64,000 nucleotides of DNA. Origin: Larkinella punicea. Lineage in GTDB: Bacteria > Bacteroidota > Bacteroidia > Cytophagales > Spirosomataceae. Location of the stretch: contig NZ_QOWE01000010.1 in the NCBI RefSeq assembly GCF_003334855.1, positions 186,001 to 250,000 of the forward strand, read 5' to 3'. The notes beneath the pieces were generated by a model. It worked only from the letters and a program-made list of their open reading frames with translations. It was not told the DNA's origin and did no database searches. The position numbers and the translations under genes were made by a program. The number at the start of each line of letters is the position of its first letter. The stretch's first letter is position 1. Of the stretch, positions 18,401 through 25,573 are shown one piece after another.

Positions 18401-18569
18401 CGAACCGGCGGGTCACGGGCGCGGCACCTTGCAGATCGAAGACCTTGTCGACGCTGAGGGACATCCCGCCGGAACCTGCGTCCGGGTTCAACTGCCGATC
18501 ATCACCCAGATTGCCGTCCGGGCCAGCCCCCTCTATCCTCCTGCTTATGTATCGCGCCCTGGTCATTGA
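15450..18569 (+). CDS. Sensor histidine kinase with two-component regulator propeller (LytS/YehU type)
   Basis: 1039 residues from the ATG at 15450, which begins a signal peptide (LLMGLMMSLLPFLSQGQ). The periplasmic part is a series of propeller repeats ('GYLWLGTDIGLVRYDG', 'GQLWVGTEDGLFV', 'GTLWLATTYQGLFSFDG'), then a Y_Y_Y domain ('RFRLDGSGESWR'). A membrane segment lies near residues 767-787 and a short coiled coil follows. The His_kinase domain has 'QMNPHFIFNCLNSIQ' (phospho-His about 821) and the N-box 'QPLVENAIWHGL' (Asn about 917). It should sense an external, perhaps glycan, signal and phosphorylate the regulator encoded next, whose gene overlaps it by 23 bases. Confidence 0.93.
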   Translation: MKRVARLLMGLMMSLLPFLSQGQTESFVIETIGLRQGLPTSDIHALFRDANGYLWLGTDIGLVRYDGYGFETISVAQEGRWLGLVNAITEDRNGQLWVGTEDGLFVVQHGIAHAVRSLQTGRFVRMNHLLFDHRQNLWCATSSGAYRIDQADLQTLTANPAATIQPKALPDYEKWVPKLADRRVFSLAFDEQNRLYIGGKFDLFRYQPEKPLERIWQSPGTKVEIQSLAVRSSNDLMFTTLGLSCVIRLRNGREERLLTDRISSDVIWQNNQFWHLSYGLYRQGADDARPIQEINLYRKTSGSFTKLLLDQEGIFWIATNEGLLKLRRSGFERFPLPISVAGNEISGFGRFRGQLLVGAPHGRLFVRKGHQLQKIGRDLTTIAGISAIREDAQGTLWLATTYQGLFSFDGKTARPYTSADGLGDEGFNDIFPDQTGNLWAVGDVGITQILADSVADRRYRLRFYEPVTNRYKFTIFYSGLAAPDGTLWLASDYGLVSFRHGKFTHHRLTIGPVTVRSIRKIALDKLGRVWLATEGQGLLQGQFVGGLFRPVRQYTTRDGLPSNTFNDVLVDSKGRIWAGGSTALTCLTSDTAATQIRNFDYKDGFFGESFQNPHLFEYPNDTLWISSSEGLLRFPLRQLDPIRKAPSSLITRVRLRDGKDAIFQYAESRDARSGLPVRCQLPASLNALTFGFALPSLVNPSFNRYRFRLDGSGESWRQAAGSDRSVTYAGLKPGSYTFRMVGASANGIWRSAVSFPFEILPPLWQRTWFIALVLAGLSLGIWGLIRYREQQIKRREVEKNRLAQLIADLETRAIRAQMNPHFIFNCLNSIQECILADHTDAAYRYLSKFSRLLRMVLEESARNFHAIQHELELIRLYLELESMRFDQPMHYSIDVDPAIDTQNWQIPSLLLQPLVENAIWHGLIHQSEPRQLRLEIRQNDDQTLTCTLEDNGVGRQRAAALSAQKLVTRTTRGLALVTERLQLLEPAGHGRGTLQIEDLVDAEGHPAGTCVRVQLPIITQIAVRASPLYPPAYVSRPGH

Positions 18570-19287
18570 TGACGAACCCCGAGCCTGCCACGTCCTCGAA
18601 ATTCTGGTCGGAAAATACCTGCCCGAAATCACGGCCTTCAAAACCGCCTTAAGTCCCCAGGAAGGCATTTCTCTCGTTCATTCCTTCAAACCCCACCTGG
18701 TTTTCCTGGACGTCGAAATGCCGGTTCTGAACGGTTTTGACGTATTGAATGCCATTGATACCTGGAATTTCGACGTAATATTTACCACAGCCTACCACCA
18801 GTTTGCCTTGCAGGCCATCAAAGTGAGTGCGCTGGATTATTTGCTAAAACCGATCGATATTGATGAATTGCGGATTGCCTTTGACAAGTTTCTGCGCCGA
18901 CAACCGCAACCGATTCCGCCCGGTGTTCTGATCAAAAACCTGGTTCATAACCTCAAAACACCCAACCCGAGTCAGCACAAACTCCCCATTCCGACCACGG
19001 AAGGCATTCACCTTCTGACCATTGCCGACATCATCCGCTGCGAAGCCGACAACAACTATACGTTCTTTTACCTGACCGGAAACCGCCGGTTTTGTGCCTC
19101 CAAAACCCTGAAAGAATTCGAAACCATGCTGCGGGAACACGATTTCGTGCGGGTTCATAAATCCCACCTCGTCAACCTGCAGTTTGTCGAACAGATCGAC
19201 CGGGATGGAACGGTTCAGCTAACGAACGGCACCGCCATCATGATGTACCGGCGCGTCCGGCAATCTTTTTTCTCCAAACCGGGCTAA
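18547..19287 (+). CDS. LytTR-family response regulator
   Basis: 246 residues starting at the ATG 18547, inside the kinase gene's last 23 bases. The receiver domain (1-120) has 'VIDDEP', 'LVFLDVEMP' (phospho-Asp55), 'FTTAYHQFA' and 'LKPI'. The C-terminal LytTR DNA-binding domain (about 145-244) has 'IIRCEADNNYTFFYL', 'FVRVHKSHLVNL' and 'TIMMYRRVRQSF'. An upstream ATG at 18445 gives a poor N-terminus and was rejected. The overlap with the sensor kinase indicates translational coupling and a cognate pair. Its targets are unknown. Confidence 0.93.
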   Translation: MYRALVIDDEPRACHVLEILVGKYLPEITAFKTALSPQEGISLVHSFKPHLVFLDVEMPVLNGFDVLNAIDTWNFDVIFTTAYHQFALQAIKVSALDYLLKPIDIDELRIAFDKFLRRQPQPIPPGVLIKNLVHNLKTPNPSQHKLPIPTTEGIHLLTIADIIRCEADNNYTFFYLTGNRRFCASKTLKEFETMLREHDFVRVHKSHLVNLQFVEQIDRDGTVQLTNGTAIMMYRRVRQSFFSKPG

Positions 19288-19332
19288 CCCTTCGGCTACC
19301 ATCGGCGGTTATTCGCAAAACCGAACCTCGCC

Positions 19333-19710
19333 ACACCGACAGAAAAGCCCAACGGGCTGACCATCACTAGCCCCGGATAAAAGCCGGGGGACAATGACAA
19401 ACCTCATCCCACACCGACAGAAAAGCCCAACGGGCTGACCATCACTAGCCCCGGATGTAATCCGGGGATTTGGAACGCGTCACCCCAAACCGTGTATAAA
19501 CCCTGAAAGGGTTGAATCCCTCCTACCATGACCGTATTTAACCCATTCAGGGTTGGGACTGTTACGATGCCTATTTTGTCCCCCGGCTTTTATCCGGGGC
19601 TAGTGATGGTCAGCCCGTTGGGCTTTTCTGTCGGCGGAGTTGGGGTTCGTCTGCGTCATTGTCCCCCGGCTTTTATCCGGGGCTAGTGATGGTCAGCCCG
19701 TTGGGCTTTA
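19333..19710. repeat. Palindromic repeat island (four copies of a REP-like unit)
   Basis: The 520-base gap between the response regulator and the PadR gene holds no plausible gene. A unit with AGCCCAACGGGCT and CCCCGGAT..ATCCGGGG/GCCGGGG stems occurs at 19333-19397 and 19411-19467. It recurs inverted at 19577-19635 and 19659-19709. Between them, AACCCTGAAAGGGTT and AACCCATTCAGGGTT (about 19499-19558) add another inverted pair. The whole island could fold into one large cruciform. It resembles bacterial REP/BIME clusters, and no transposase is nearby. Confidence 0.8.
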
Positions 19711-19726
19711 TCCATTGTCCAAATTA

Positions 19727-19783
19727 TTTTACATACATATACTGAATTAATAGTTTCATTTTACATACATTTGGTGAATTAAT
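19727..19783. promoter_or_regulatory. Tandem 25-base direct repeat upstream of padR-like gene
   Basis: TTTTACATACAT-NNNN-TGAATTAAT occurs at 19727-19751 and again at 19759-19783, a period of 32 bases or about three helical turns. The second copy contains TACATTTG (19766-19773), an exact -7 box. A regulator bound to both copies would block this promoter; autoregulation by the PadR protein is the simplest reading. Confidence 0.5.
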
Positions 19784-19807
19784 ATAAACCGCTTAACGAA
19801 CGAGCCC

Positions 19808-20143
19808 ATGAAGGGGACGAATCTCGGAGAATTTGAAGAACTGGTGCTGCTGACCATTGCCGCCCTCATCAGCGATGCCTATAGCGTGGCCATTTGCGAC
19901 GAATTGGAAAAATACACCGGAAGAGCCGCCAAGTTGGGGGTTGTTCATGCCGTCCTGAACCGCCTGGAAGAGAAAGGCCTGGTGAAAAGCCGGATGGGCG
20001 AAGCGACCAACACCCGGGGTGGCAAACGCAAACGGTATTACGAAGTTACCCACGCCGGAAAAGTCGCCCTAACGCGTTCCAAGGAGGTTCGTGAAGCCCT
20101 TTGGCGCATTATTCCCGGTTTTAATCTGGAGGGTTCCGTATGA
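19808..20143 (+). CDS. PadR-family transcriptional regulator
   Basis: 111 residues: 'LGEFEELVLLTIAAL', 'SDAYSVAICDELEKYTG', 'LGVVHAVLNRLEEKGLVKSRMGEAT', 'RGGKRKRYYEVTHAG'. This is a complete PadR winged helix-turn-helix; in the recognition region the family's 'VYxxLxRLExkGLV' appears as 'VVHAVLNRLEEKGLV'. The gene overlaps the following permease gene by 4 bases (ATGA). PadR next to an FtsX-type permease with a permease prefix domain is a recurrent Bacteroidota arrangement. It probably represses its own operon through the tandem repeat just upstream. Confidence 0.93.
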   Translation: MKGTNLGEFEELVLLTIAALISDAYSVAICDELEKYTGRAAKLGVVHAVLNRLEEKGLVKSRMGEATNTRGGKRKRYYEVTHAGKVALTRSKEVREALWRIIPGFNLEGSV

Positions 20144-22785
20144 AAACGACTGCCCAAAAACCGCCTGAACCACCGCGCTGGGCCCGAAATTTGCTCCGCT
20201 GGTATTGCCGACCCGACTTGCTCGAAGATCTGGAAGGCGACATGAACGAATACTTTGAACGCAACCTGAAAACCAAAAGCGTTCGGCGCGCCCGGTGGAT
20301 TTATATCCTCGATGCCCTCAAATTTTTCCGTCCCTATACCATCCGCAAACCCGAATTCCTCAACTTTTTCATTCATTGGCTCATGCTTGGCAGCTATTTC
20401 AAAACCTCCCGGCGCAGTCTGGTGCGCAACAAATTATTCTCCTTCATCAACATCATCGGGCTGGCCGTCAGCATGTCCGTTGGTTTGCTGGTGATCGCGT
20501 TTCTGGCCGACCTGTTTTCCTACGACCAGTTTCAGGAAAAAAGGCATCGGACATACCGTATTCTGACCCGAAACGAATCGGCTGACAAATCTGTCATGGA
20601 ACTGGCGTCCACCTCCCTAAAAGCGGGTTTCAAAATCCGGGAAACGATTCCGGGCGTTGAAGACGTAACGCTGATCCGCCGGGGGTTTTACAGCGACGCG
20701 AAAGTCAGCGACGAAACCATCATTCCGCTGGAGGCAACCTGGGCCGATCCGTCGTTTTTCAAGGTGTTTACGTTCCCGCTGCTCAAAGGGAATCCGGCTA
20801 CCGCTCTGAAAGAACCCTATTCGCTGGTGATTACCGAAAAAACCGCCCGGAAGTTATTCGGCGAAACCGAACCCATGGGAAAAACCGTGCGGTTCGATAC
20901 GTTGAATTACACGGTGACCGGCATTTTGAAAGAACTTCCCAAACTGTCGCACATCCGGTTTGAAGCCCTGATTTCACTGGCGTCGACGCTCGGCCAGAAA
21001 GCCGATTCTGATGGAGGGATCATGGACTGGAATAACATTTTCCAAAATTACGTGTATCTGACGGTTCCTGAAAACGCGAATCTTCAGGCCATTCAGGCCG
21101 GTCTCGATAAACTGAGTGCTGCCGAAAACACCAGGCTTGACCGCCAGAAAATTACGCTTTCCCTCCAACCGATGGACAAAATTGTCCTGGGGGGGCGGTT
21201 TTCCAACGAGATTGGTGTCAATATTCCCAAAGCCGTGGTCTGGACGCTGGTTGGGCTGGCACTTGTTGTGATCCTGTCGGCTTGTTTCAATTATACCAAC
21301 CTGTCGATTGCCCGGTCGATGCGTCGGTCGCGCGAGGTGGGCATTCGCAAAATCGTTGGCGCGCTGAGAGGCCACGTGCTGGGACAGTTTCTGGCCGAAT
21401 CGGTCATTATTTCCGTGATGGCGCTGGTCTTTTCTTTTCTCCTCTTTCTGGTCCTGCGTACTCAATTTCTCGCGCTCGCTCCTCCCTTAGCAGAGGTGGT
21501 TTCGCTTGAACTATCACCCCGTTTAATCCTTTATTTTTTGCTTCTGGCCGTTGTCGTTGGGCTTGCCGCTGGCTTTTTGCCCTCCCTGTTTTTCTCGCGC
21601 ATCCAGGCGGTTCAGGTGCTGAAAGATGCCTCCTCCCTCAAGGTATTCCGGCACGTCAACCTGCGCAAGGCGCTGATTGTGATCCAGTATACATTTTCGC
21701 TGATCTTTATTACAGCTACCCTGATCGGCTACAAACAGTACCGGGGGTTTCTGTCGTTCGATCTGGGCTTTACCACCGAAAACATCCTGAACATCCGGAT
21801 GCAGGGGAATAAATCTTCGCTCTTGAAAAAGGAACTGGCCGAAATACCGGCGGTGAACCAGATCGCCACCTCAAGCATGATCACGAGCCTCGGGAGCCTG
21901 TACGGAACCCAGATGAAATACCAGGACAAAGGCGCGCAGGATTCGGCGATGGTGTGGCAAAACTTTGTCGATGAAAATTACATTCCGCTCCATCGACACC
22001 AGTTTGTTGCCGGTACTAATTTCAAAAACCACCCGACCAGCGACAACGAAACGAAAGTCGTTGTAAACGAGCAGGTTTTGAAACGATTTCACATCATCAA
22101 AAGCCAACCGGCCGAAGCAATCGGCAAGCAGGTGACGATCGACAACAAGACGATGACGATTGTGGGAGTTTTAAAAGACTTTCACTACGGCACGATGGAT
22201 CAGAAAATTGAGCCAACCGTTTTCCGGTATTCTGCCGACCAACCCGGTGGTTATCTGAACGTTGGTATCAAATCCGAAGACTACCCGGCGGCTCTGTCCA
22301 GCATCGAAGAGGCCTGGCGCAAAATCGACAAAGTGCATCCGCTGAAAGCCGTCTTCTACGATGAGCAGCTTGAAGAAGCCTACAAGCAATTCGAGGTGAT
22401 GGTGAAAGTGATCGGTTTCATTACCTTCCTGGCCATCTGCATCGCGTCGATGGGATTGTTTGGAATGGTGGTGTTCACGACGGAAACCCGGCTGAAAGAG
22501 ATCAGCATCCGCAAGGTGCTGGGTGCCAGCGAAAGGGGGCTGATTTTTCACCTGAGCAAAGGCTTTTTGGTGCTGCTGCTCATTGCCACACTGATCGCGT
22601 TGCCAGTTACGTACCTTTTCTTCGACCAGTTTGTCCTGACGAAATTCGTTTATCACCAGCCGATCGGGTTGAGTGAATTGCTGATGAGCGTGCTGGTCGT
22701 CATGGCACTGGCTTTCCTGCTCATCGGCTCCCAAACCTTGAAAGCGGCAAGGAGCAACCCGGCGAAGGTTTTGAAAAGTGAGTAA
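20140..22785 (+). CDS. FtsX/MacB-type ABC transporter permease with N-terminal permease prefix domain
   Basis: 881 residues. About 1-70 ('PRWARNLLRWYCRPDLLEDLEGDMNEYF') is the permease prefix domain typical of PadR-linked permeases. The first membrane helix ('FINIIGLAVSMSVGLLVIAFLADL') is followed by a MacB-type periplasmic domain, then FtsX helices ('VGLALVVILSACFNYTNLSIA ... REVGIRKIVGALRGHVLGQFL'). A second periplasmic domain and FtsX unit end with 'LKEISIRKVLGASERGLIF'. No ATPase is encoded nearby, so the partner must be elsewhere. It is translationally coupled to the PadR gene. Export of a peptide or drug, or stress signalling, is possible. Confidence 0.92.
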   Translation: MKTTAQKPPEPPRWARNLLRWYCRPDLLEDLEGDMNEYFERNLKTKSVRRARWIYILDALKFFRPYTIRKPEFLNFFIHWLMLGSYFKTSRRSLVRNKLFSFINIIGLAVSMSVGLLVIAFLADLFSYDQFQEKRHRTYRILTRNESADKSVMELASTSLKAGFKIRETIPGVEDVTLIRRGFYSDAKVSDETIIPLEATWADPSFFKVFTFPLLKGNPATALKEPYSLVITEKTARKLFGETEPMGKTVRFDTLNYTVTGILKELPKLSHIRFEALISLASTLGQKADSDGGIMDWNNIFQNYVYLTVPENANLQAIQAGLDKLSAAENTRLDRQKITLSLQPMDKIVLGGRFSNEIGVNIPKAVVWTLVGLALVVILSACFNYTNLSIARSMRRSREVGIRKIVGALRGHVLGQFLAESVIISVMALVFSFLLFLVLRTQFLALAPPLAEVVSLELSPRLILYFLLLAVVVGLAAGFLPSLFFSRIQAVQVLKDASSLKVFRHVNLRKALIVIQYTFSLIFITATLIGYKQYRGFLSFDLGFTTENILNIRMQGNKSSLLKKELAEIPAVNQIATSSMITSLGSLYGTQMKYQDKGAQDSAMVWQNFVDENYIPLHRHQFVAGTNFKNHPTSDNETKVVVNEQVLKRFHIIKSQPAEAIGKQVTIDNKTMTIVGVLKDFHYGTMDQKIEPTVFRYSADQPGGYLNVGIKSEDYPAALSSIEEAWRKIDKVHPLKAVFYDEQLEEAYKQFEVMVKVIGFITFLAICIASMGLFGMVVFTTETRLKEISIRKVLGASERGLIFHLSKGFLVLLLIATLIALPVTYLFFDQFVLTKFVYHQPIGLSELLMSVLVVMALAFLLIGSQTLKAARSNPAKVLKSE

Positions 22786-22899
22786 AAAGAGTTGTATCGC
22801 GGAGTTGAGCGGAGAAAAAGGGAGTTACGCGGAGAGATTATAAAAAAACTCTGCTTAACTCCTTTTTTCTCCGCTCAACTCTGCGAAATAACTCTTTTT
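22784..22899. repeat. Long hairpin filling a convergent gap, likely bidirectional terminator
   Basis: Arms of about 50 bases are near-perfect inverted copies around 22840. They contain GAGTTGAGCGGAGAAAAA-type purine-rich subrepeats. The element begins at the stop codon of the permease gene and ends at the stop of the convergent DUF1080 gene. A related element lies at 23769-23861. Confidence 0.7.
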
Positions 22900-23879
22900 C
22901 ACTTCTTATACGTACACTTCGCATTATCCGCCACCCGGTAATACGACTTGTAGTTCAACGCCTTCTTCACCATGCAACCCTTCAGATTCAACACTTCGAT
23001 GTTCCGGAAGTCGATGGCGTGGCTTTCACTTTGCAGGGCGATGTAGCCGCCCGTCAACAACGTATTGTCTTTTTTGAGCCAATAGTCCGGGTTTCCCACG
23101 TGACCGGAGGCAAAGTCATTCTGTTTGCTGATGTACCCACCGCCCACTTTCGGTTTTTCGTAGGTCAACACCGTGTCGCCTTCGATGATGTGGTGAATGA
23201 TTTCTCCGCCCAGCACCACCGCCGTTACGCTGACCCACTGATCGCCGTCGTAGGTTTTGGATTGCGAGTCGATGCAGTGATCGGGAATCACTTTGCCGCC
23301 CATCTCGACAATGGTTCCCGGTGTACAGAGGTTGGCCGTGTGCCGAACGCCCTTACCCAAACCGCCCAGCGTCTGAATCTCCAGTGAAATCGGAAAATCC
23401 TGGTCTTTGGTCAGGCTTTTCGCCGACTGTGAGTGAATCATCACCCCGCTGTTGCGCACATTCCAGTTGGCACCGCCCGGCACCTGGTCGCCCAGAAACC
23501 GGTAGTCAAACTTGAGGATGTAATAGGAAAAGGGCTCTTTGTAATAAATGTGGCCGTATTTGTTGTCGAAGGTCTTGTATTGGTCATACATGATCCGCAT
23601 CATGCCGTTTTCGGCCCGAAACGTATTCTTGTAGTTGACATTCAGGTCTTCCCCGGCAATCTTTATATCCCAGCCGCTCAGGTCTTTGCCGTTGAACAGT
23701 TGAATCCATTCCTCCTTTTTCGGGTCGTTCTTCTGGGAGAAAGCGGGTTGGAAGAAAAGAAGGAAAAGGCTGTATCGCAGAGTTGAGCGGAGATGAGCAG
23801 AGTTAAGCAGAGAAACTCCGCTCAACTCATTTTTTCTCTGCTTAACTCTGCGAAATAACATTTGGAAGAACGATACCAT
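22899..23879 (-). CDS. DUF1080 (3-keto-disaccharide hydrolase-like) secreted protein
   Basis: About 326 residues from the ATG at 23879. The mature part is a DUF1080 concanavalin-like jelly roll: 'WIQLFNGKDLSGWDIKI', 'YILKFDYRF', 'NSGVMIHSQ', 'FPISLEIQTLGG', 'GYIALQSESHAIDFRNIEVL'. Family members hydrolyse 3-keto sugars or bind carbohydrate. The N-terminus is odd. Between 'MVSFFQM' and the hydrophobic 'LFLLFFQPAFSQ' lie about 28 residues encoded by a palindromic repeat. So the signal peptide is interrupted or rebuilt by that element; a start at 23861 is also possible. The frame stays open far upstream, but that part overlaps the next gene and is not protein-like. Confidence 0.82.
   Translation of the reverse strand: MVSFFQMLFRRVKQRKNELSGVSLLNSAHLRSTLRYSLFLLFFQPAFSQKNDPKKEEWIQLFNGKDLSGWDIKIAGEDLNVNYKNTFRAENGMMRIMYDQYKTFDNKYGHIYYKEPFSYYILKFDYRFLGDQVPGGANWNVRNSGVMIHSQSAKSLTKDQDFPISLEIQTLGGLGKGVRHTANLCTPGTIVEMGGKVIPDHCIDSQSKTYDGDQWVSVTAVVLGGEIIHHIIEGDTVLTYEKPKVGGGYISKQNDFASGHVGNPDYWLKKDNTLLTGGYIALQSESHAIDFRNIEVLNLKGCMVKKALNYKSYYRVADNAKCTYKK
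23769..23861. repeat. Palindromic repeat inside the DUF1080 signal-peptide region
   Basis: Arms built from GCAGAGTT(G/A)AGC(G/A)GAGA units form a hairpin of roughly 40 bp. It is related to the element at 22784-22899. TTGGAAGAA occurs on both sides (23749-23757 and 23862-23870) and could be a target duplication. Confidence 0.65.
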
Positions 23880-23940
23880 GTGTGTGTAGCTTAAAAGTAG
23901 ACTGCTGCCATAAGAAAAAACGAGATCGAGTCTACTCAGG

Positions 23941-24846
23941 TCAGGGCATTCGTTGTTTTTTTTGAACCAGTTTCGTTGGTCCCAACTCCTCCACGGCAGG
24001 CAGACCGGTTTTATACGAGCGGTGGAACGTATTTTCGACCAGTTTGGGATACGGTTCAAACGTAATCCAGCGCAGCGGCCCTTTCCGGAGCCAGAACGAA
24101 GCTTCCAGCAATCCGCAGAACCAGGCCGGCGGTTTCTGGTAGCCAAACGCTTCCCGCAGTTTGTCGTTGATCAAAGCAGCAAAAACCGGCTTCACGACCG
24201 GGCGCAACGGTTTGGGTACCCAGCCCTGCACAATTCGGACGGTGGAATCGGCGACCTGGCGGTTGCTGTCGGCATACCGGAAATGTTCCGCTTCGTAGGC
24301 TTCCGTGAAGATTTTCAGATCGTCGATGGTTTCGGGAATATCTGTTAAATTCATCCGCTGCCCGACTTCCCGGAAAAACAGAAAGAAAGCCTGCTCCTCC
24401 GCCGGAATCAGCTTTCGCCAGCCGTAGCGGTTGATCCAGTTGATGGGATAAAAAATGAAGGTGGCCAGCACCATCAGAAAATCCTCGTTCGGGATGCTGT
24501 AAAAACCGTGGATGCGGTTCATTTGCGTAATGGCGCGCAACCCGGTTTCGGTGTTCAGCCCGTATTGCATGAACCAGGCAATCAGGATGCTGGTGTCATC
24601 ATACCGCTTCTGGCCGTGTTTCTCAAACTCGCCCGTCCGCATCAGCAAGGCCGAGGTGCGGGGACTGGCGTAGGTGTGAAAAAGGGCCAGTTCGAGCGCC
24701 CGCGTGATGTCGAACGGAAATTCGTAGCCCACCAGCAATTGCACCATGCGCTGGTAATCCCGCTGCGGATTGAGTTGTTGCAGTTCGCGACGAACCGCCG
24801 GATTTCGGAATACGCCCGCTACTTTCGAATAAACCGGTGCCGTCAT
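23941..24846 (-). CDS. Oxygenase MpaB family protein (DUF2236)
   Basis: 301 residues from the ATG at 24846. The ORF could begin at 24897, but that start lies inside a palindromic repeat. Features typical of the MpaB/latex-clearing-protein-like family are 'LALFHTYASPRTSALLMRTGEFEKHGQKRYDDT', 'ITQMNRIHGFYSIPNEDFLMVLATFIFYPINWI' and 'FTEAYEAEHFRY'. Family members bind b-type haem through His and act as oxygenases or peroxygenases; here the candidate His residues lie in 'RIHGF' and 'AEHF'. No signal peptide is seen. The substrate is unknown. It is read in the same direction as, and just upstream of, the DUF1080 gene. Confidence 0.85.
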   Translation of the reverse strand: MTAPVYSKVAGVFRNPAVRRELQQLNPQRDYQRMVQLLVGYEFPFDITRALELALFHTYASPRTSALLMRTGEFEKHGQKRYDDTSILIAWFMQYGLNTETGLRAITQMNRIHGFYSIPNEDFLMVLATFIFYPINWINRYGWRKLIPAEEQAFFLFFREVGQRMNLTDIPETIDDLKIFTEAYEAEHFRYADSNRQVADSTVRIVQGWVPKPLRPVVKPVFAALINDKLREAFGYQKPPAWFCGLLEASFWLRKGPLRWITFEPYPKLVENTFHRSYKTGLPAVEELGPTKLVQKKQRMP

Positions 24847-24869
24847 AGCCGTATTTTTCAATGAATTGT

Positions 24870-24961
24870 GGATGGGAACGCTGATTAAACGGATCAAAAC
24901 AGATTTAAACAGATAAAATCCGTTTTAATCCGTCCCATCCGTTTAATCAGCGTTCCCATCC
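24870..24961. repeat. Palindromic element with perfect 25-bp arms
   Basis: The arm at 24870-24894 contains GGGAACGCTGATTAAACGG. The arm at 24937-24961 is its exact reverse complement. The inside holds a second, imperfect pair (AAAACAGATT / AATCCGTTTT). It lies between the MpaB-like gene and the divergent hydroxylase operon and resembles the other intergenic palindromes here. Confidence 0.75.
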
Positions 24962-25041
24962 AAATTGAATCAGCTTTTAAAATTAACAGACAATAGACCT
25001 CAAACTGCATAAATTCGGGCAAATCTTCCGTATTCGTGCAC

Positions 25042-25049
25042 TAAATTTG
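25042..25049 (+). promoter_or_regulatory. -7 box TAAATTTG
   Basis: This is an exact TAnnTTTG match 35 bases before the ATG at 25085. No convincing -33 box is at the right distance. Confidence 0.4.
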
Positions 25050-25084
25050 TAATTTAGCTCCGATTCCAAACTCACTCCTTCACT

Positions 25085-25543
25085 ATGGCCTTGTTCAAAC
25101 TGCAAATCAACGGCAAAAGCTACCAGACCGAAGCCGAAGCCGACACCCCATTGTTGTGGGTATTACGCGATAATCTGGGGCTGTTCGGCACCAAATACGG
25201 TTGCGGAATTGCCCAATGCGGTGCCTGCACCGTCCACCTCAATGGCGAAGCCACCCGTTCCTGTATGTTGCCGGTTTCGGCCATCGGCACGTCCAAAGTT
25301 ACTACGATCGAAGGATTGTCCAAAAATGGCGACCACCCGGTTCAGAAAGCCTGGGATGAAGTGGACGTGGCCCAGTGTGGCTACTGCCAGGCCGGACAAA
25401 TCATGACGGCGGCTGCGTTGCTGAAACGCAAACCCCAGCCCACCGATGCCGAGATTGAAGCCACCATGTCCGGGAATATTTGCCGCTGCGGAACCTACCA
25501 CCGCATCAAAGAAGCCGTGAAAGTAGCCGCAACCAAAAAATAG
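25085..25543 (+). CDS. (2Fe-2S)-binding small subunit of a molybdenum hydroxylase
   Basis: 152 residues with both iron-sulfur clusters of the xanthine-dehydrogenase family small subunit. The plant-type ferredoxin loop is '[13 protein letters not shown]', with a further Cys in 'TRSCMLPV'. The second cluster is '[10 protein letters not shown]' and '[11 protein letters not shown]'. It passes electrons from the molybdenum site to an acceptor. The large subunit follows 30 bases downstream, and no FAD subunit is present. This two-gene layout is like isoquinoline 1-oxidoreductase (IorAB) and aldehyde dehydrogenases. The small subunit has no signal peptide and may be co-exported with the Tat-type large subunit. 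Confidence 0.95.
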   Translation: MALFKLQINGKSYQTEAEADTPLLWVLRDNLGLFGTKYGCGIAQCGACTVHLNGEATRSCMLPVSAIGTSKVTTIEGLSKNGDHPVQKAWDEVDVAQCGYCQAGQIMTAAALLKRKPQPTDAEIEATMSGNICRCGTYHRIKEAVKVAATKK

Positions 25544-25573
25544 TTTACGGTTTACCTTAAACCAAAACCCGAC

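Noticed and set aside
18445-18546. Longer start for the LytTR response regulator at 18445
   Set aside because: The extra 34 residues are Pro-rich and out of family. 'MYRALVIDDEP' at 18547 is the normal receiver-domain start.
19333-19710. A CRISPR array, because of repeated units in a gene-free stretch
   Set aside because: There are only two copies per orientation, in opposite orientations, without regular spacers, and no cas genes are present.
23749-23870. An insertion sequence in the DUF1080 gene
   Set aside because: It is only about 100 bases with no transposase. TTGGAAGAA flanks suggest insertion, but a small palindromic element is the most I can support.
22899-24146. A 415-residue reading frame for the DUF1080 gene starting at 24146
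   Set aside because: Its first 90 residues overlap the well-supported MpaB-like gene on the same strand and have no protein-like character. The signal peptide region begins at 23879.
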